The notes: a model not told the origin generated them from the letters alone. 64,000 nucleotides of DNA from Desulfobotulus alkaliphilus (GCF_007830435.1 NZ_VLLC01000003.1:116475-180474), one strand, 5' to 3'. Positions 54,765 through 63,476 are shown, numbered from the stretch's first letter. Translations and numbers: made by a program.

Positions 54765-55756
54765 AACAGAATACCGTTGCTTTCCAGCCCCATGCCACCA
54801 ATCTTTTCTTTCATATTCTCACGGCCTGTAATCTGAAGTGCCGTCACTGTTACATCCGAAAGGATCAGCATGGAAGCCGGACCCTTTCCATGAAAAACAT
54901 TAAAAGCTGGCTTTCTCTTTTTGCCAAAAAAAAAAAAACCGCCAATGTCATTTTTCTGGGTGGAGAACCCACCCTGCACCCGGAACTCGGCCGTGCCATA
55001 AAAACGGCAAAGGCCATGGGCTATGCCTCTGTCACCATTGACACCAATGGCTATCTCTTTCACGACATTCTGGAAAAGGTAAGTCCCGAAGAGCTTGATT
55101 TTTTAAGTTTCAGCTTAGATGGTGCCACGGCCCCTGTCTGCGATGCCATACGGGGTGAGGGGGTTTTTGAGGTCTGTACGAAGAATGCCAGAAAAGCCGC
55201 CGAAAAAGGTTTTTCAACCAGCCTCATCTATACGGTCAGTGAAAAAAACATCCATGAACTGGAAAAAATGCCCCTCCTTCTCAAGGATCTGGGAATTTCC
55301 CGCTTTTTTATTCAGGTGCTGGGCATGCGGGGCAATTCCCTTCAGAATCCCGGACAGAAGCAGGTGAACCGGCATACATGGACCTCTCTGGTTCCGGAAG
55401 TGGCAAGGGAGGTGGCTTCCCTTGGCATTGGTGTCACCTGGCCAAAGGTGTTTCTCGGACCTGAAGATTCCTTTGAGTGCGCAGGCCTTGTGGCGGATAA
55501 TTTTTTTGTTTTTCCCAACGGCCGGGTTTACCGCTGCCCCCTGTGTGAGGATTATCCCATCCATGCCTTTGAAATAAAGGAAAACAGGCTCATTGAACGC
55601 CCTCCCCTCCATGAAGGACAGTTTTTTGAGCTGAATATCCCCGAAGGCTGTGTCATGAACCGCCTTGTGCAGCCGGGTAACCTGGATTATGACAAAGACG
55701 GTCACCCCCTCTCCCGCATTGCCTGTTGCCTCCTTAAGGAAGAAATCCTGCCATAA
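54761..55756 (+). CDS. Radical SAM protein with SPASM-like C-terminal Cys residues
   Basis: The 331-residue enzyme has the cluster motif CNLKCRHC about 23 residues from the start and a GGEP motif (IFLGGEPTLHPEL). Later Cys residues (FECAG, CPLCEDY, EGCV, CC near the end) could bind an extra cluster as in SPASM/twitch proteins. A run of 13 A (54926-54938) encodes KKKK. Translational coupling to the cNMP-binding protein suggests a joint function, but the substrate peptide or small molecule is unknown. Confidence 0.85.
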   Translation: MKQNTVAFQPHATNLFFHILTACNLKCRHCYIRKDQHGSRTLSMKNIKSWLSLFAKKKKTANVIFLGGEPTLHPELGRAIKTAKAMGYASVTIDTNGYLFHDILEKVSPEELDFLSFSLDGATAPVCDAIRGEGVFEVCTKNARKAAEKGFSTSLIYTVSEKNIHELEKMPLLLKDLGISRFFIQVLGMRGNSLQNPGQKQVNRHTWTSLVPEVAREVASLGIGVTWPKVFLGPEDSFECAGLVADNFFVFPNGRVYRCPLCEDYPIHAFEIKENRLIERPPLHEGQFFELNIPEGCVMNRLVQPGNLDYDKDGHPLSRIACCLLKEEILP

Positions 55757-55769
55757 TCCTTTTCAAAAC

Positions 55770-55952
55770 GTATTTATTCAGAACGGTTTATCCTGAACTG
55801 CCAATGCTGTAGTTGCAGCAGCTTCGTACTGTTGCAAGGCTCCGTGGCTATTTTCAAGTGGCATTGCAATCGTTTCGTCACGGGCAAATAGCATGGGGCC
55901 TGTGCATCTGTCTTGCAGGTATGGTACCTGAAAAACTGTGCTGAACACTTAC
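55770..55952 (+). mobile_element. Family A repeat, short form (copy A7)
   Basis: The 183 bp run from GTATTTATTCAGAAC to GTGCTGAACACTTAC. The core fold-back section between ATTGCAATCGTTTC and GTCACGGGCAAATAGC is deleted. Flanks TTCAAAAC and TACAAATC agree at six of eight positions. Confidence 0.85.
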
Positions 55953-56009
55953 TACAAATCAAGCCCCGTCATCCCGCAATGTTTTTTTGGGTCCCGAAAA
56001 AATATCTTT

Positions 56010-56053
56010 AATTGGCAAAAAACCTTGACAAAGCCTTTGTGCCAAATTAGTTT
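56010..56053 (+). promoter_or_regulatory. Candidate feo promoter with overlapping inverted repeat
   Basis: TTGACA (56025-56030), a 17-base spacer and TAGTTT (56048-56053) lie 143 bp before feoA. AATTGGCA (56010-56017) and TGCCAAATT (56040-56048) are inverted around the -35 element, so they could be an operator. It is not a canonical Fur box. Confidence 0.45.
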
Positions 56054-56076
56054 CTGGAACGTGTTTGTCTTGGGCA

Positions 56077-56096
56077 AAAATAAAAATTGCCCGGAT
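56077..56096 (+). promoter_or_regulatory. Small leader hairpin before feoA
   Basis: GGGCAA and TTGCCC enclose an A/T loop in the feo leader. There is no T tract. Confidence 0.3.
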
Positions 56097-56195
56097 GAAC
56101 TTCTTTGGCAGACATAAAACATGCTGTGTTTAATTGAAGCATAAAGTATTTGCGCAGCTCATTTTCGTCCTTCGAAAGATATGGGGAGAATCCAA

Positions 56196-56510
56196 ATGTT
56201 CTATCGTATGCGCAGAAAAAAAAATAAAGACTGCTGTCAGTGCACCCAGACCGCTGCAGACAATCAGGTTTGTGATATGAATTGTCAGGTTCTTACCGAG
56301 GTGGGCAAGGGATGCCGCTGCCGTATCCGTGGTCATCAGTCCGTTGGTGCGGTACGCCAGCGCCTTTTGGACCTTGGCTTTGTTCCCAACATGGAAGTGG
56401 AGATGGTGCGTTGTGCCACTCTGGGAGATCCCCTTGAAATGCGGGTAGGGGATTATTACGTAACCCTGCGCAAGCGGGAAGCCGCCCTCATTGAGGTGGA
56501 AAATATTTAG
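56196..56510 (+). CDS. feoA: FeoA-domain protein with Cys-rich N-terminus
   Basis: FeoA is a small SH3-like protein that assists FeoB. The 104 residues contain the FeoA core from about residue 34 (GHQSVGAVRQRLLDLGFVPN, LGDPLEMRVGDYYVTLRKREA). It is preceded by an N-terminal extension with seven Cys (CCQC, VCDMNC, GCRC). Usual FeoA proteins have about 75-85 residues and no such Cys cluster. GGGGAGA precedes ATG 56196. feoB follows after 71 bp. The extension might bind iron, zinc or an Fe-S cluster (inference). Confidence 0.9.
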   Translation: MFYRMRRKKNKDCCQCTQTAADNQVCDMNCQVLTEVGKGCRCRIRGHQSVGAVRQRLLDLGFVPNMEVEMVRCATLGDPLEMRVGDYYVTLRKREAALIEVENI

Positions 56511-56581
56511 TTTTCTGTTCTGATCCTTTTGGGGTCAGAATTTTCTTATCAGGCTTCAGGCAACCCTTTCAGAAGGTTCGT

Positions 56582-59101
56582 ATGGCATCCACCGCAAGCA
56601 ACATCATCATTGGTCTGGCAGGTCAGCAGAACGCCGGCAAGTCCACCACCTTTAATATGCTCACCGGAGCCAATCAGCACATAGCCAACTATCCCGGTGT
56701 CACTGTGGACAAGAAGGTGGGCAGCTACAAGGACAAAGCGGGCAGGGTGGAGGTTGTGGATCTGCCCGGCACCTACAGCCTGACCTCCTTTTCCCTTGAA
56801 GAGCGGGTCGCCAGGGATTTTCTGCTGCAGGAAAAGCCCGAAGCCATTGTCAATGTCATTGATGCATCCAGCCTGCGCAGGGGGCTTTACTTTACCTTTC
56901 AGGTACTGGAAATGAATTTTCCGGTAGTCATGGCCCTCAATATGGTGGATGTGGCCGAAGCCAACGGCCAGCGGGTGGATGCCATGAAGCTGTCCGCAAG
57001 GCTTGGCATTCCCGTAATCCCCACGGTCGGTCGCAGGGGCAAGGGTCGCAATGAACTGAAAAATGCCATCAGGGAAACGGCGGTAAAGGGCAAAAAACCG
57101 GAAGCCCTGCGCATTGATTATGGTCCCCTTGAAAATTCCATAGAAAAAATACACGCTCTCCTTGGGGCATCCCTTGCCATGGAACGCGCGGTTCCCCTGC
57201 GCTGGATGGCCGTAAAATTGCTGGAAAGGGACGCGGAAGCCCTGCGGCTGCTGGAAAAATTCCATGAAAACCATAGGGTCGTGCAGGAAAAAGTGGACAG
57301 CGCCATTGCTGATTTTCATCAAAGCGAGGGGGTTTCTCCGGCGGATCACATTGTGGCCTGCAGGGACAGGCTGGCCGTATCCCTTGTGGAAGAATGCGTA
57401 GAGTTCGCGGAAAAAGGAAAGGTGCGTAAATCAGAACTCATTGACCGGGTTCTGCTTCACAGGGGACTTGCTCCCTTTTTTCTGGTTTTTACCGTGTACA
57501 TGATTTACGAGCTTTCCATTGTGCAGGGGTACAAGCTGACGGAAATCACATGGCCCATACTGGCATGGATCAGGGGAACTGTCGCGGGGCTGCTTCCCGA
57601 TCCCGGCATGCTCAATGACACCATCATCCGTTCCCTGCCCCTCTGGATGCTGGACAGTGTCAACACCCTTTTAAATTACATTCCCATTTTTCTGATACTT
57701 TTTGCCCTCATCGCCATACTGGAAGACTCCGGCTACATGGCTCGCATTGCATTTATTCTGGACAGAATTTTCCAGAGTTTCGGACTCCATGGTCAGTCCA
57801 CGCTGCCCTTTATTCTGGGTGGCGTTTTTACAGGGGGATGTGCCGTGCCCGGCATTATGGCCACCAAGGGCATTCCCGATGAACGCTCCCGCATGGCGAC
57901 CATTCTCACTGTGCCCTACATGAACTGTCTGGCAAAGATTCCCCTTTATGCCCTTCTGGTGAACATTTATTTTGCGGCCCATCAGTCATGGGTCATGCTT
58001 TTTATCTCCACGATCACCATCATCATGGCCATGATTGTGGCAAAGCTTCTCACCATGACCATCCTGCGGGGGCAGGAAACCGCTCCCTTTGTCATGGAAA
58101 TGCCCAACTATCACCTGCCTACAATTTCCGGCGTGCTGCGCAGGGCCTTTGACCGCACCTGGGAGTATATTAAAAAAGTTGGAACCATTGTCATTGCCGT
58201 TGCCGTGGTGGTTTATGTGCTGCTGCAGTTTCCGGGGCTCCCCGAAGAGCGCATGGCTGCATATGAAGACCGGATGGCTGTGGCACTGGCGGATTTTCAG
58301 GAAACTCTCCGGGATACGGAGTTTGCGGGGCTGCTGGAAAAGGAAAATCAGGTGCTGGCCCTTCTCAACACGGCCAATACCTACAGGGATGCCAAGATGG
58401 CAGCTTCTACGCAGGAGGCATCCACAGCCGTGGATCTGCGCTACGAAGAAACGCATCCGGAGATTTTTCCTCTGCTGCGCCCCAGAAGCAGGGAAGCACG
58501 GACCATCAACCGGGCCATGCGTGACCTTTCCGCTGAGCGGGCAGACATACGGGCTGCCATACGGGAAGACACCATCGTTTACAGCTATTTTGGCAATGTT
58601 GGCAGGGCCCTTGAGCCTGTGACACAGTTTGCGGGCTTTGACTGGAAAATCAATGTGGCCCTCATCAGCTCCTTTGCCGCAAGGGAGTCCAGCGTGGCCA
58701 CTCTGGGTGTTCTTTTTCAAGATGGTGCCGATGAAAATATCTCCCTTGAGGAACGCATGGACAGGGAAGCCAAAAATTTCGGCAGCACCCCCCTCCATGC
58801 TTTGGCCCTGATTATTTTCTTTGCCCTGTATCCGCCCTGCCTTGCCGCCACCATCATGATCAAGGTGCAGACAGGTTCCTATAAGTGGATGATTTTTGCC
58901 ATTGTTTTCCCCACGGCCTTCGGCCTTGCCGTTGCAAGTGCTGTTTTCACCATCGGCTCGGCCCTTGATTTAAGCGGCATACAGGCCATGGCAGGCTTTT
59001 ATTTCATCGCCCTTGCCACGGCCATTGGCCTTTCTTTTGTAAAGGATCCGGCATGGAAGGCCGAACAGCTTGAAAGATCTGCCAGAACAGGAGGTGCATA
59101 A
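56582..59101 (+). CDS. feoB: Ferrous iron transporter FeoB
   Basis: The 839-residue Fe(II) transporter has an N-terminal G domain (GQQNAGKSTTFN, VVDLPGTYSL, ALNMVD) and a helical regulatory domain (about 170-290). Two Gate membrane regions follow (SGYMARIAFILDR, GGVFTGGCAVPGIMA; ISSFAARESSVATLG). An insert of about 120 residues (EERMAAYEDRMAVALADFQE ... SAERADIRAAI) separates the two gate halves, as in other deltaproteobacterial FeoB proteins. It sits between feoA and a Cys-rich small membrane protein in one operon. Confidence 0.97.
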   Translation: MASTASNIIIGLAGQQNAGKSTTFNMLTGANQHIANYPGVTVDKKVGSYKDKAGRVEVVDLPGTYSLTSFSLEERVARDFLLQEKPEAIVNVIDASSLRRGLYFTFQVLEMNFPVVMALNMVDVAEANGQRVDAMKLSARLGIPVIPTVGRRGKGRNELKNAIRETAVKGKKPEALRIDYGPLENSIEKIHALLGASLAMERAVPLRWMAVKLLERDAEALRLLEKFHENHRVVQEKVDSAIADFHQSEGVSPADHIVACRDRLAVSLVEECVEFAEKGKVRKSELIDRVLLHRGLAPFFLVFTVYMIYELSIVQGYKLTEITWPILAWIRGTVAGLLPDPGMLNDTIIRSLPLWMLDSVNTLLNYIPIFLILFALIAILEDSGYMARIAFILDRIFQSFGLHGQSTLPFILGGVFTGGCAVPGIMATKGIPDERSRMATILTVPYMNCLAKIPLYALLVNIYFAAHQSWVMLFISTITIIMAMIVAKLLTMTILRGQETAPFVMEMPNYHLPTISGVLRRAFDRTWEYIKKVGTIVIAVAVVVYVLLQFPGLPEERMAAYEDRMAVALADFQETLRDTEFAGLLEKENQVLALLNTANTYRDAKMAASTQEASTAVDLRYEETHPEIFPLLRPRSREARTINRAMRDLSAERADIRAAIREDTIVYSYFGNVGRALEPVTQFAGFDWKINVALISSFAARESSVATLGVLFQDGADENISLEERMDREAKNFGSTPLHALALIIFFALYPPCLAATIMIKVQTGSYKWMIFAIVFPTAFGLAVASAVFTIGSALDLSGIQAMAGFYFIALATAIGLSFVKDPAWKAEQLERSARTGGA

Positions 59102-59103
59102 TC

Positions 59104-59310
59104 ATGTTTCTGGAATACTTTATTCTCGCAGTTGTTGTGGCATGGGCCGTTTTTTATCTCTGGCATCTTTTCTTCAGAAAAAAAGGCTGTTCCTGTGACT
59201 CCTGTCCCTCTGCACAGCATGCTTCGTGCACGGCACAGAAGCTTGGGATCATCTGTCCGGAAGAGGATAAGGGGCAGGGAGAAGAGGGAGATTCAGAAGA
59301 AAAAAAGTAA
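59104..59310 (+). CDS. FeoB-associated Cys-rich membrane protein
   Basis: The 68-residue protein has one N-terminal membrane helix (FILAVVVAWAVFYLWHLFF). A Cys-rich stretch follows (GCSCDSCPSAQHASCTAQ, then IICPEE) with an acidic tail. Size, topology and position 2 bp after feoB match the FeoB-associated Cys-rich family, which probably helps Fe(II) transfer. Its stop codon TAA is bases 2-4 of the terminal repeat of MITE copy A8, so the last residues may have changed when the element inserted. Confidence 0.9.
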   Translation: MFLEYFILAVVVAWAVFYLWHLFFRKKGCSCDSCPSAQHASCTAQKLGIICPEEDKGQGEEGDSEEKK

Positions 59311-59659
59311 TTATTCAGTACATTTTATCATGAAAAATTGTGGATTAATTTTAAAGTCTTGGCTCCACAAAAAGATAATCGGGCTGTTTGTGAGTGACAT
59401 TGCAATCGTTTCGGATCAGAGCTTTGAAGGCCTGTGCGAAAGAAGCGGCAAACTGTCTGAGCCGCCACAAAGGCAGCGTGCTTAAAGCCTGCCATGGTAA
59501 TAAAAAAGCTTATCCTGCCTGTGGCGGGGAGTTTTTGCCGCTTCCGCACAGGCCAAGAAGCTCCCGAAAAAGATTGCGTCACGAACAAATGGTCCGGTTG
59601 TCTATGTACCTGATTAAAGGTATTCGATTTACCCAAGGAAAATTGTGCTGAACAGTTAC
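59307..59659 (+). mobile_element. Family A foldback MITE, full length (copy A8)
   Basis: The 353 bp run from GTAATTATTCAGTAC to GTGCTGAACAGTTAC. They are flanked by a perfect 8-bp duplication GAAAAAAA (59299-59306 and 59660-59667). It has the complete fold-back interior and no coding frame of note. It separates the feo genes from the exported-protein genes. Confidence 0.92.
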
Positions 59660-59837
59660 GAAAAAAATACAGACAAAAAGTAAGGTTCTCTCCGGGTAAC
59701 TTTTCAGGTTACTCAGCCGTAGAGGAATGGCCTTGCTATAAGGAATACGGATATTGTGTCCTGTTTCTTTGGCAAGCAAAAAAAAACAAGACACAGCAAC
59801 GCTATTTTGATTTTTAATAGATTATATGGAGGTTTTT

Positions 59838-60161
59838 ATGAAGTTTAGAAAACTACTTACTGTTCCCCTGGCCATTGGTTTTATGTCTTTGCCCCTGACC
59901 GCAATGGCCCACACCCCCCTTTTCTCCTGCTTTGATAACGCAGACGGAACCATTTACTGCGAAGGCGGCTTTTCCGATGGCTCCACCGCAGCAGGGGTTC
60001 CTGTTATTGTGAAAAACGGAAAGGGCGAGGAAATTCAGCGGCTTGTATTATCACGAACCAGTGACATAGAGTTTGAAAAGCCCAAAGGAAACTATTCTGT
60101 TCTTTTTGACGGCGGTGAGGGGCATCGCATTGAAATTCCCGGCTCACAGATTTTTGAGTAA
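59838..60161 (+). CDS. Small exported protein, uncharacterised
   Basis: The 107-residue protein has a signal peptide (LLTVPLAIGFMSLPLTAMA) and a mature domain of about 80 residues. That domain starts HTPLFSCFDNADGTIYCEGG, with two Cys probably bonded, followed by a small beta-rich domain with PVIVKNGKGEEIQRL. I do not assign a family; it resembles small extracytoplasmic beta domains found next to DUF4198 genes. GGAGG precedes ATG 59838. It has its own terminator and is followed by a DUF4198 gene. A metal-related periplasmic role is inference. Confidence 0.75.
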   Translation: MKFRKLLTVPLAIGFMSLPLTAMAHTPLFSCFDNADGTIYCEGGFSDGSTAAGVPVIVKNGKGEEIQRLVLSRTSDIEFEKPKGNYSVLFDGGEGHRIEIPGSQIFE

Positions 60162-60175
60162 TGTGTTCACCATGT

Positions 60176-60205
60176 CTGCGTCCATGAAGGCGCAGGCATT
60201 TTTTT
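60176..60205 (+). terminator. Terminator after the small exported-protein gene
   Basis: CTGCGTC pairs with GGCGCAG around CATGAA, followed by CATTTTTTT. Confidence 0.8.
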
Positions 60206-60244
60206 CTCCTTATTTATTAAACCGATAAACCAGAAGGACGACAG

Positions 60245-61066
60245 ATGAAAAAAGGATTTATACTTGCCGGCCTCATCACCCTTTTCTCGGCGGCATCCGC
60301 CCTTGCCCACTTCCAGATGATTTATACGCCCCAGTCTGCCCTTGAAAGGGGGGGAGAGCTGGATATGCGGCTTATTTTCACCCATCCCTTTGACGGGGAT
60401 CACACCATGGACATGGGCCCTGTGGAAGAATTCTACGTTATTCACCAGAGAGGGGAAGACGGAGATGCAACCAAAACCGATCTGAGGGAATATCTTTCTG
60501 AAATTTCATGGAAGAGCCATGACAACGAAGGAAAAGCCTATGCCGCCAAAATTCCTTCCCGTGTCATGCGTTCCATGGGCGACTATGTTTTTGTTCTGGT
60601 GCCTTCCCCCTATCTTGAGGGTGATGACGAGTACATCAAGCAGTACACCAAAATGATCATGAACGTGGGTGGTGTTCCCGGCAACTGGCACGAACCCGTG
60701 GGGCTTCCCGTTGAAATCGTTCCCCTTGACAAGCCCTATGCCAACTGGACAGGGGGGGTTTTCCGGGGCGTGGTCATGGCCAATGGCGAGCCGGTCCCCC
60801 ATGCGGAACTGGAAATTGAGTACCTGAATTATGAGCCCGATCTCAGGAGAAATGCTTTCAAAAAACGTCCCGGCATTCGCAAGGCACCCCATCCTGCCTT
60901 TGAATCCATGGAAATCCGCGCCAACGCCAGCGGTGAATTCACCATTGGCCTTCCCAAGGCAGGCTGGTGGGGTATTGCTGCGCCGGACCTCATTGAAACG
61001 GAATACAAGGATATTGATATGGTAAAAGAAGCTGTCCTCTGGATTCAGGTGACAGATATCAAATAA
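60245..61066 (+). CDS. DUF4198-domain periplasmic protein
   Basis: The 273-residue protein has a signal peptide (KKGFILAGLITLFSAASALA) directly followed by HFQMIYTP, the N-terminal His-containing start typical of DUF4198. The mature protein has His/Asp/Glu-rich stretches (THPFDGDHTMDMG, GNWHEPVGLPVEIVP) and a C-terminal beta-sandwich-like domain (GEPVPHAELEIEY). DUF4198 proteins are found with nickel, cobalt and other metal uptake genes. Here the neighbours are feoB and a P1B ATPase, so binding a transition metal such as iron is a reasonable inference. Confidence 0.85.
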   Translation: MKKGFILAGLITLFSAASALAHFQMIYTPQSALERGGELDMRLIFTHPFDGDHTMDMGPVEEFYVIHQRGEDGDATKTDLREYLSEISWKSHDNEGKAYAAKIPSRVMRSMGDYVFVLVPSPYLEGDDEYIKQYTKMIMNVGGVPGNWHEPVGLPVEIVPLDKPYANWTGGVFRGVVMANGEPVPHAELEIEYLNYEPDLRRNAFKKRPGIRKAPHPAFESMEIRANASGEFTIGLPKAGWWGIAAPDLIETEYKDIDMVKEAVLWIQVTDIK

Positions 61067-61093
61067 TCATTTAGAGTATCTCATATTCTTTTA

Positions 61094-61128
61094 CATACAG
61101 GGCAGACAGACAGTGTCTGCCCTGTATG
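61094..61128 (+). promoter_or_regulatory. 15-bp perfect hairpin between DUF4198 and P1B ATPase genes
   Basis: CATACAGGGCAGACA (61094-61108) pairs perfectly with TGTCTGCCCTGTATG (61114-61128) around GACAG. No T tract follows, so it is either a weak terminator or a regulatory structure in the ATPase leader. Confidence 0.55.
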
Positions 61129-61162
61129 CGTTCTGCCCAGTTCTTTTCTCAGGGGAAAAGCC

Positions 61163-63319
61163 ATGAAAAAAAAATTTGCCGTCCGCCACGATATTCCCGG
61201 TCGTCTCCGCATCCGCGCCCTGTCACTCCGTCTGGCAGATACGGAAAAAAAACTGAAAGAAAGATCGGAAGGTCTGGAAGGGCTTCTCTGGCTTCGCATC
61301 AATCCCCGATGCGCCAGCCTTGTGCTGCTCTATGATCAGGAAAAGCTGTCCAGAGAGGATCTGCTTGATTTTCTGCATCTTTTTTTTGACAGGGATGATG
61401 GCACCCCCCTTAAAAATCCGGCGGATGAGAATCCCGAATGTGTCTGTGTTGAAGAACATGCCGTTCGCAAGGCCTTCACCCGCTTTGCCGCCGTATCCCT
61501 TGTGATGGGTGGGGTGCTTCTGCGCAATGCCATTTTTAAAACAGCCACCCTGCAGACCCCCTTCAGCCCCCTTGGCCTCATCACCTTTGCCCTTACGGCC
61601 CCCCTGATAAAATCCGCCCTGAAACGGAGCCGGGAAAGAAAACTTACCCTGGACGGATTCCTTGCCGCAGGAAGTACGGCAGCCATTGCCGCAGGCGAAG
61701 CCATGACCGCCCTTGAGATTCTCTGGATCAACTCCGGCGCTGAACTTCTCTCCGCATGGATAGCGGAACGCTCCCGCAAAAGCATTGCCTCCATTCTGGA
61801 TATCACCTCCCACCACACCTTTGTGCTGAAGGATGGCGTTGAAGTGGAGTGCCATGTATCCGAGCTGGAGCCGGGCGATATTGTGGTGCTGCACACGGGT
61901 GAAAAAATATCCGTGGATGGTGTCATTGTCCATGGTCAGGCCCTGGTGAACGAGGCTCCCATCACCGGTAGGGATGAACAGGTGCACAGAAAAGAAGGCG
62001 ATACCGTTCATGCGGGTACCTTTGTCCGTCAGGGAGTCATTCAGGTCAGGGCCGAATTTGTGGGGGACAGTACCTACCTTGCAAGGGTCATGCATAAGGT
62101 GGAATGCGCCCTGGAAAGCAGAGCCCCCATTGAAGGCGTTGCGGACAGGCTGGCATCCAGTCTGGTAAAGGTGGGGCTGGGTGTGACGGCTGTCACCTTC
62201 ATCACCACGGGCAGTGCATGGCGGGCCTTTACGGTACTTCTGGTCATGGCCTGTCCCTGTGCCACCGTACTGGCCGCCTCCACGGCCATCAGTGCCGCCA
62301 TCAGTGCGGCGGCCAAAAGCCGCATCCTCATCAAGGGCGGACGCTATCTGGAAGAGGCAGGTAAATGCGATCTGGTCTTTTTTGATAAAACCGGCACCCT
62401 CACCACAACGGAACCCGTACTGCAGGAAGTGATCACCCTCCCCGGCATCGAAGAGGATGAACTCCTGACCCTTGCCTGTTCCACGGAAACCCACAACCAT
62501 CATCCTCTGGCTCAGGCTGTGATGGCCGAAGCCCGGCGCAGGGGGCTTTCCTCCCTTCCCCACGAAGTCTGTGAATATTATCTGGGCATGGGCATGCGGG
62601 CAGTGATCAATGGCCGCGAAATGCTGGTGGGCAATGCCAAGCTTCTCGGCATGTTTGATGCCCATAACAGCCAGCTTGCAGCAGAATTTGACCGCATGAG
62701 CAGCAGAGGACTTACGGTGCTTCATGTCTTTCAGGATAAAAAGCCCTTAGGGCTCATGGGTTTTGCCTCCCAGGTGAGGCCCGAAGCAAGGCGGGTGCTG
62801 GATCGCCTCCGGGAGATGGGGGTGCGTCGCATTGTGCTCATCACAGGCGATGAGGAAAACAGTGCAAGGCAACTGGCCGAAAGCCTTGACATAGAAGAAT
62901 ACCATGCCTCCCTCATGCCCGAAGAAAAGGCTGAGATTGTACAGAAGGCCATGGCGGCATCCTGGAAAACCATGGTGGTGGGGGATGGCATCAACGATGC
63001 GCTGGCCCTGACCTCCGCCGATGTGGGCGTGGCCATCGGCACTGCGGGATCTGAGGTTGCCGTGGAAGCGGCAGACATTGCACTGGCTTCGGAAGATCTG
63101 GATGCTCTGGCCGATGTTTACGGTCTCAGCCAGCAGACCCTTGGCATTGTGCGGCAGAACTTCTGGATAGCCACGGGTTCCAACCTTGTGGGGGTCAGTC
63201 TCGGCGCTCTGGGGCTTCTGTCTCCTGTGGCCGCAGGCCTTGTACACATGGGACACAGCCTTGGGGTTCTTGCCAATTCATCCAGACTTCTGGCTTTCCA
63301 TAAAAAAAACAGTCTTTGA
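61163..63319 (+). CDS. Heavy-metal P1B-type ATPase with arginine-rich N-terminal motif (FezB-like candidate)
   Basis: The 718-residue metal pump has the P-type core: phosphorylated Asp408 in DKTGT, the HP motif in HNHHPLAQA, GDGIND, and a CPC metal site in transmembrane helix (ACPCATVLAAS, 364-366). The N-terminus lacks a GxTCxxC metal-binding domain. It starts RHDIPGRLRIR and continues as an HMA2-like domain of about 90 residues. The actuator loop reads ITGRDE where most P-type ATPases have TGES. The N-terminal Arg motif and the feo context recall the P1B-6 ATPases (FezB) of ferrosome clusters. Iron as substrate is inferred. Confidence 0.88.
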   Translation: MKKKFAVRHDIPGRLRIRALSLRLADTEKKLKERSEGLEGLLWLRINPRCASLVLLYDQEKLSREDLLDFLHLFFDRDDGTPLKNPADENPECVCVEEHAVRKAFTRFAAVSLVMGGVLLRNAIFKTATLQTPFSPLGLITFALTAPLIKSALKRSRERKLTLDGFLAAGSTAAIAAGEAMTALEILWINSGAELLSAWIAERSRKSIASILDITSHHTFVLKDGVEVECHVSELEPGDIVVLHTGEKISVDGVIVHGQALVNEAPITGRDEQVHRKEGDTVHAGTFVRQGVIQVRAEFVGDSTYLARVMHKVECALESRAPIEGVADRLASSLVKVGLGVTAVTFITTGSAWRAFTVLLVMACPCATVLAASTAISAAISAAAKSRILIKGGRYLEEAGKCDLVFFDKTGTLTTTEPVLQEVITLPGIEEDELLTLACSTETHNHHPLAQAVMAEARRRGLSSLPHEVCEYYLGMGMRAVINGREMLVGNAKLLGMFDAHNSQLAAEFDRMSSRGLTVLHVFQDKKPLGLMGFASQVRPEARRVLDRLREMGVRRIVLITGDEENSARQLAESLDIEEYHASLMPEEKAEIVQKAMAASWKTMVVGDGINDALALTSADVGVAIGTAGSEVAVEAADIALASEDLDALADVYGLSQQTLGIVRQNFWIATGSNLVGVSLGALGLLSPVAAGLVHMGHSLGVLANSSRLLAFHKKNSL

Positions 63320-63476
63320 TCTTGCAATGCATTATAAAAAAGGAAATATTAAGATCAACATGTAAAAAAACACTGTTCCACAGCTCGCCACGTCTTTTAT
63401 ACCAGACTGTCCGTTTCATGTATTCCATTCAAGGCAGAATTCCTTTGTTCCACCCCCAAAGCAAGGAGAAGAACAG

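Noticed and set aside
56000..56195. Classical Fur box before feoA
   Set aside because: No run resembling GATAATGATAATCATTATC is present. Only the TTGGCA/TGCCAA pair is notable.
61223..62725. Leftward 500-codon open frame inside the P1B ATPase gene
   Set aside because: It is antisense to unmistakable P-type ATPase motifs. Composition is that of a reverse-frame shadow.
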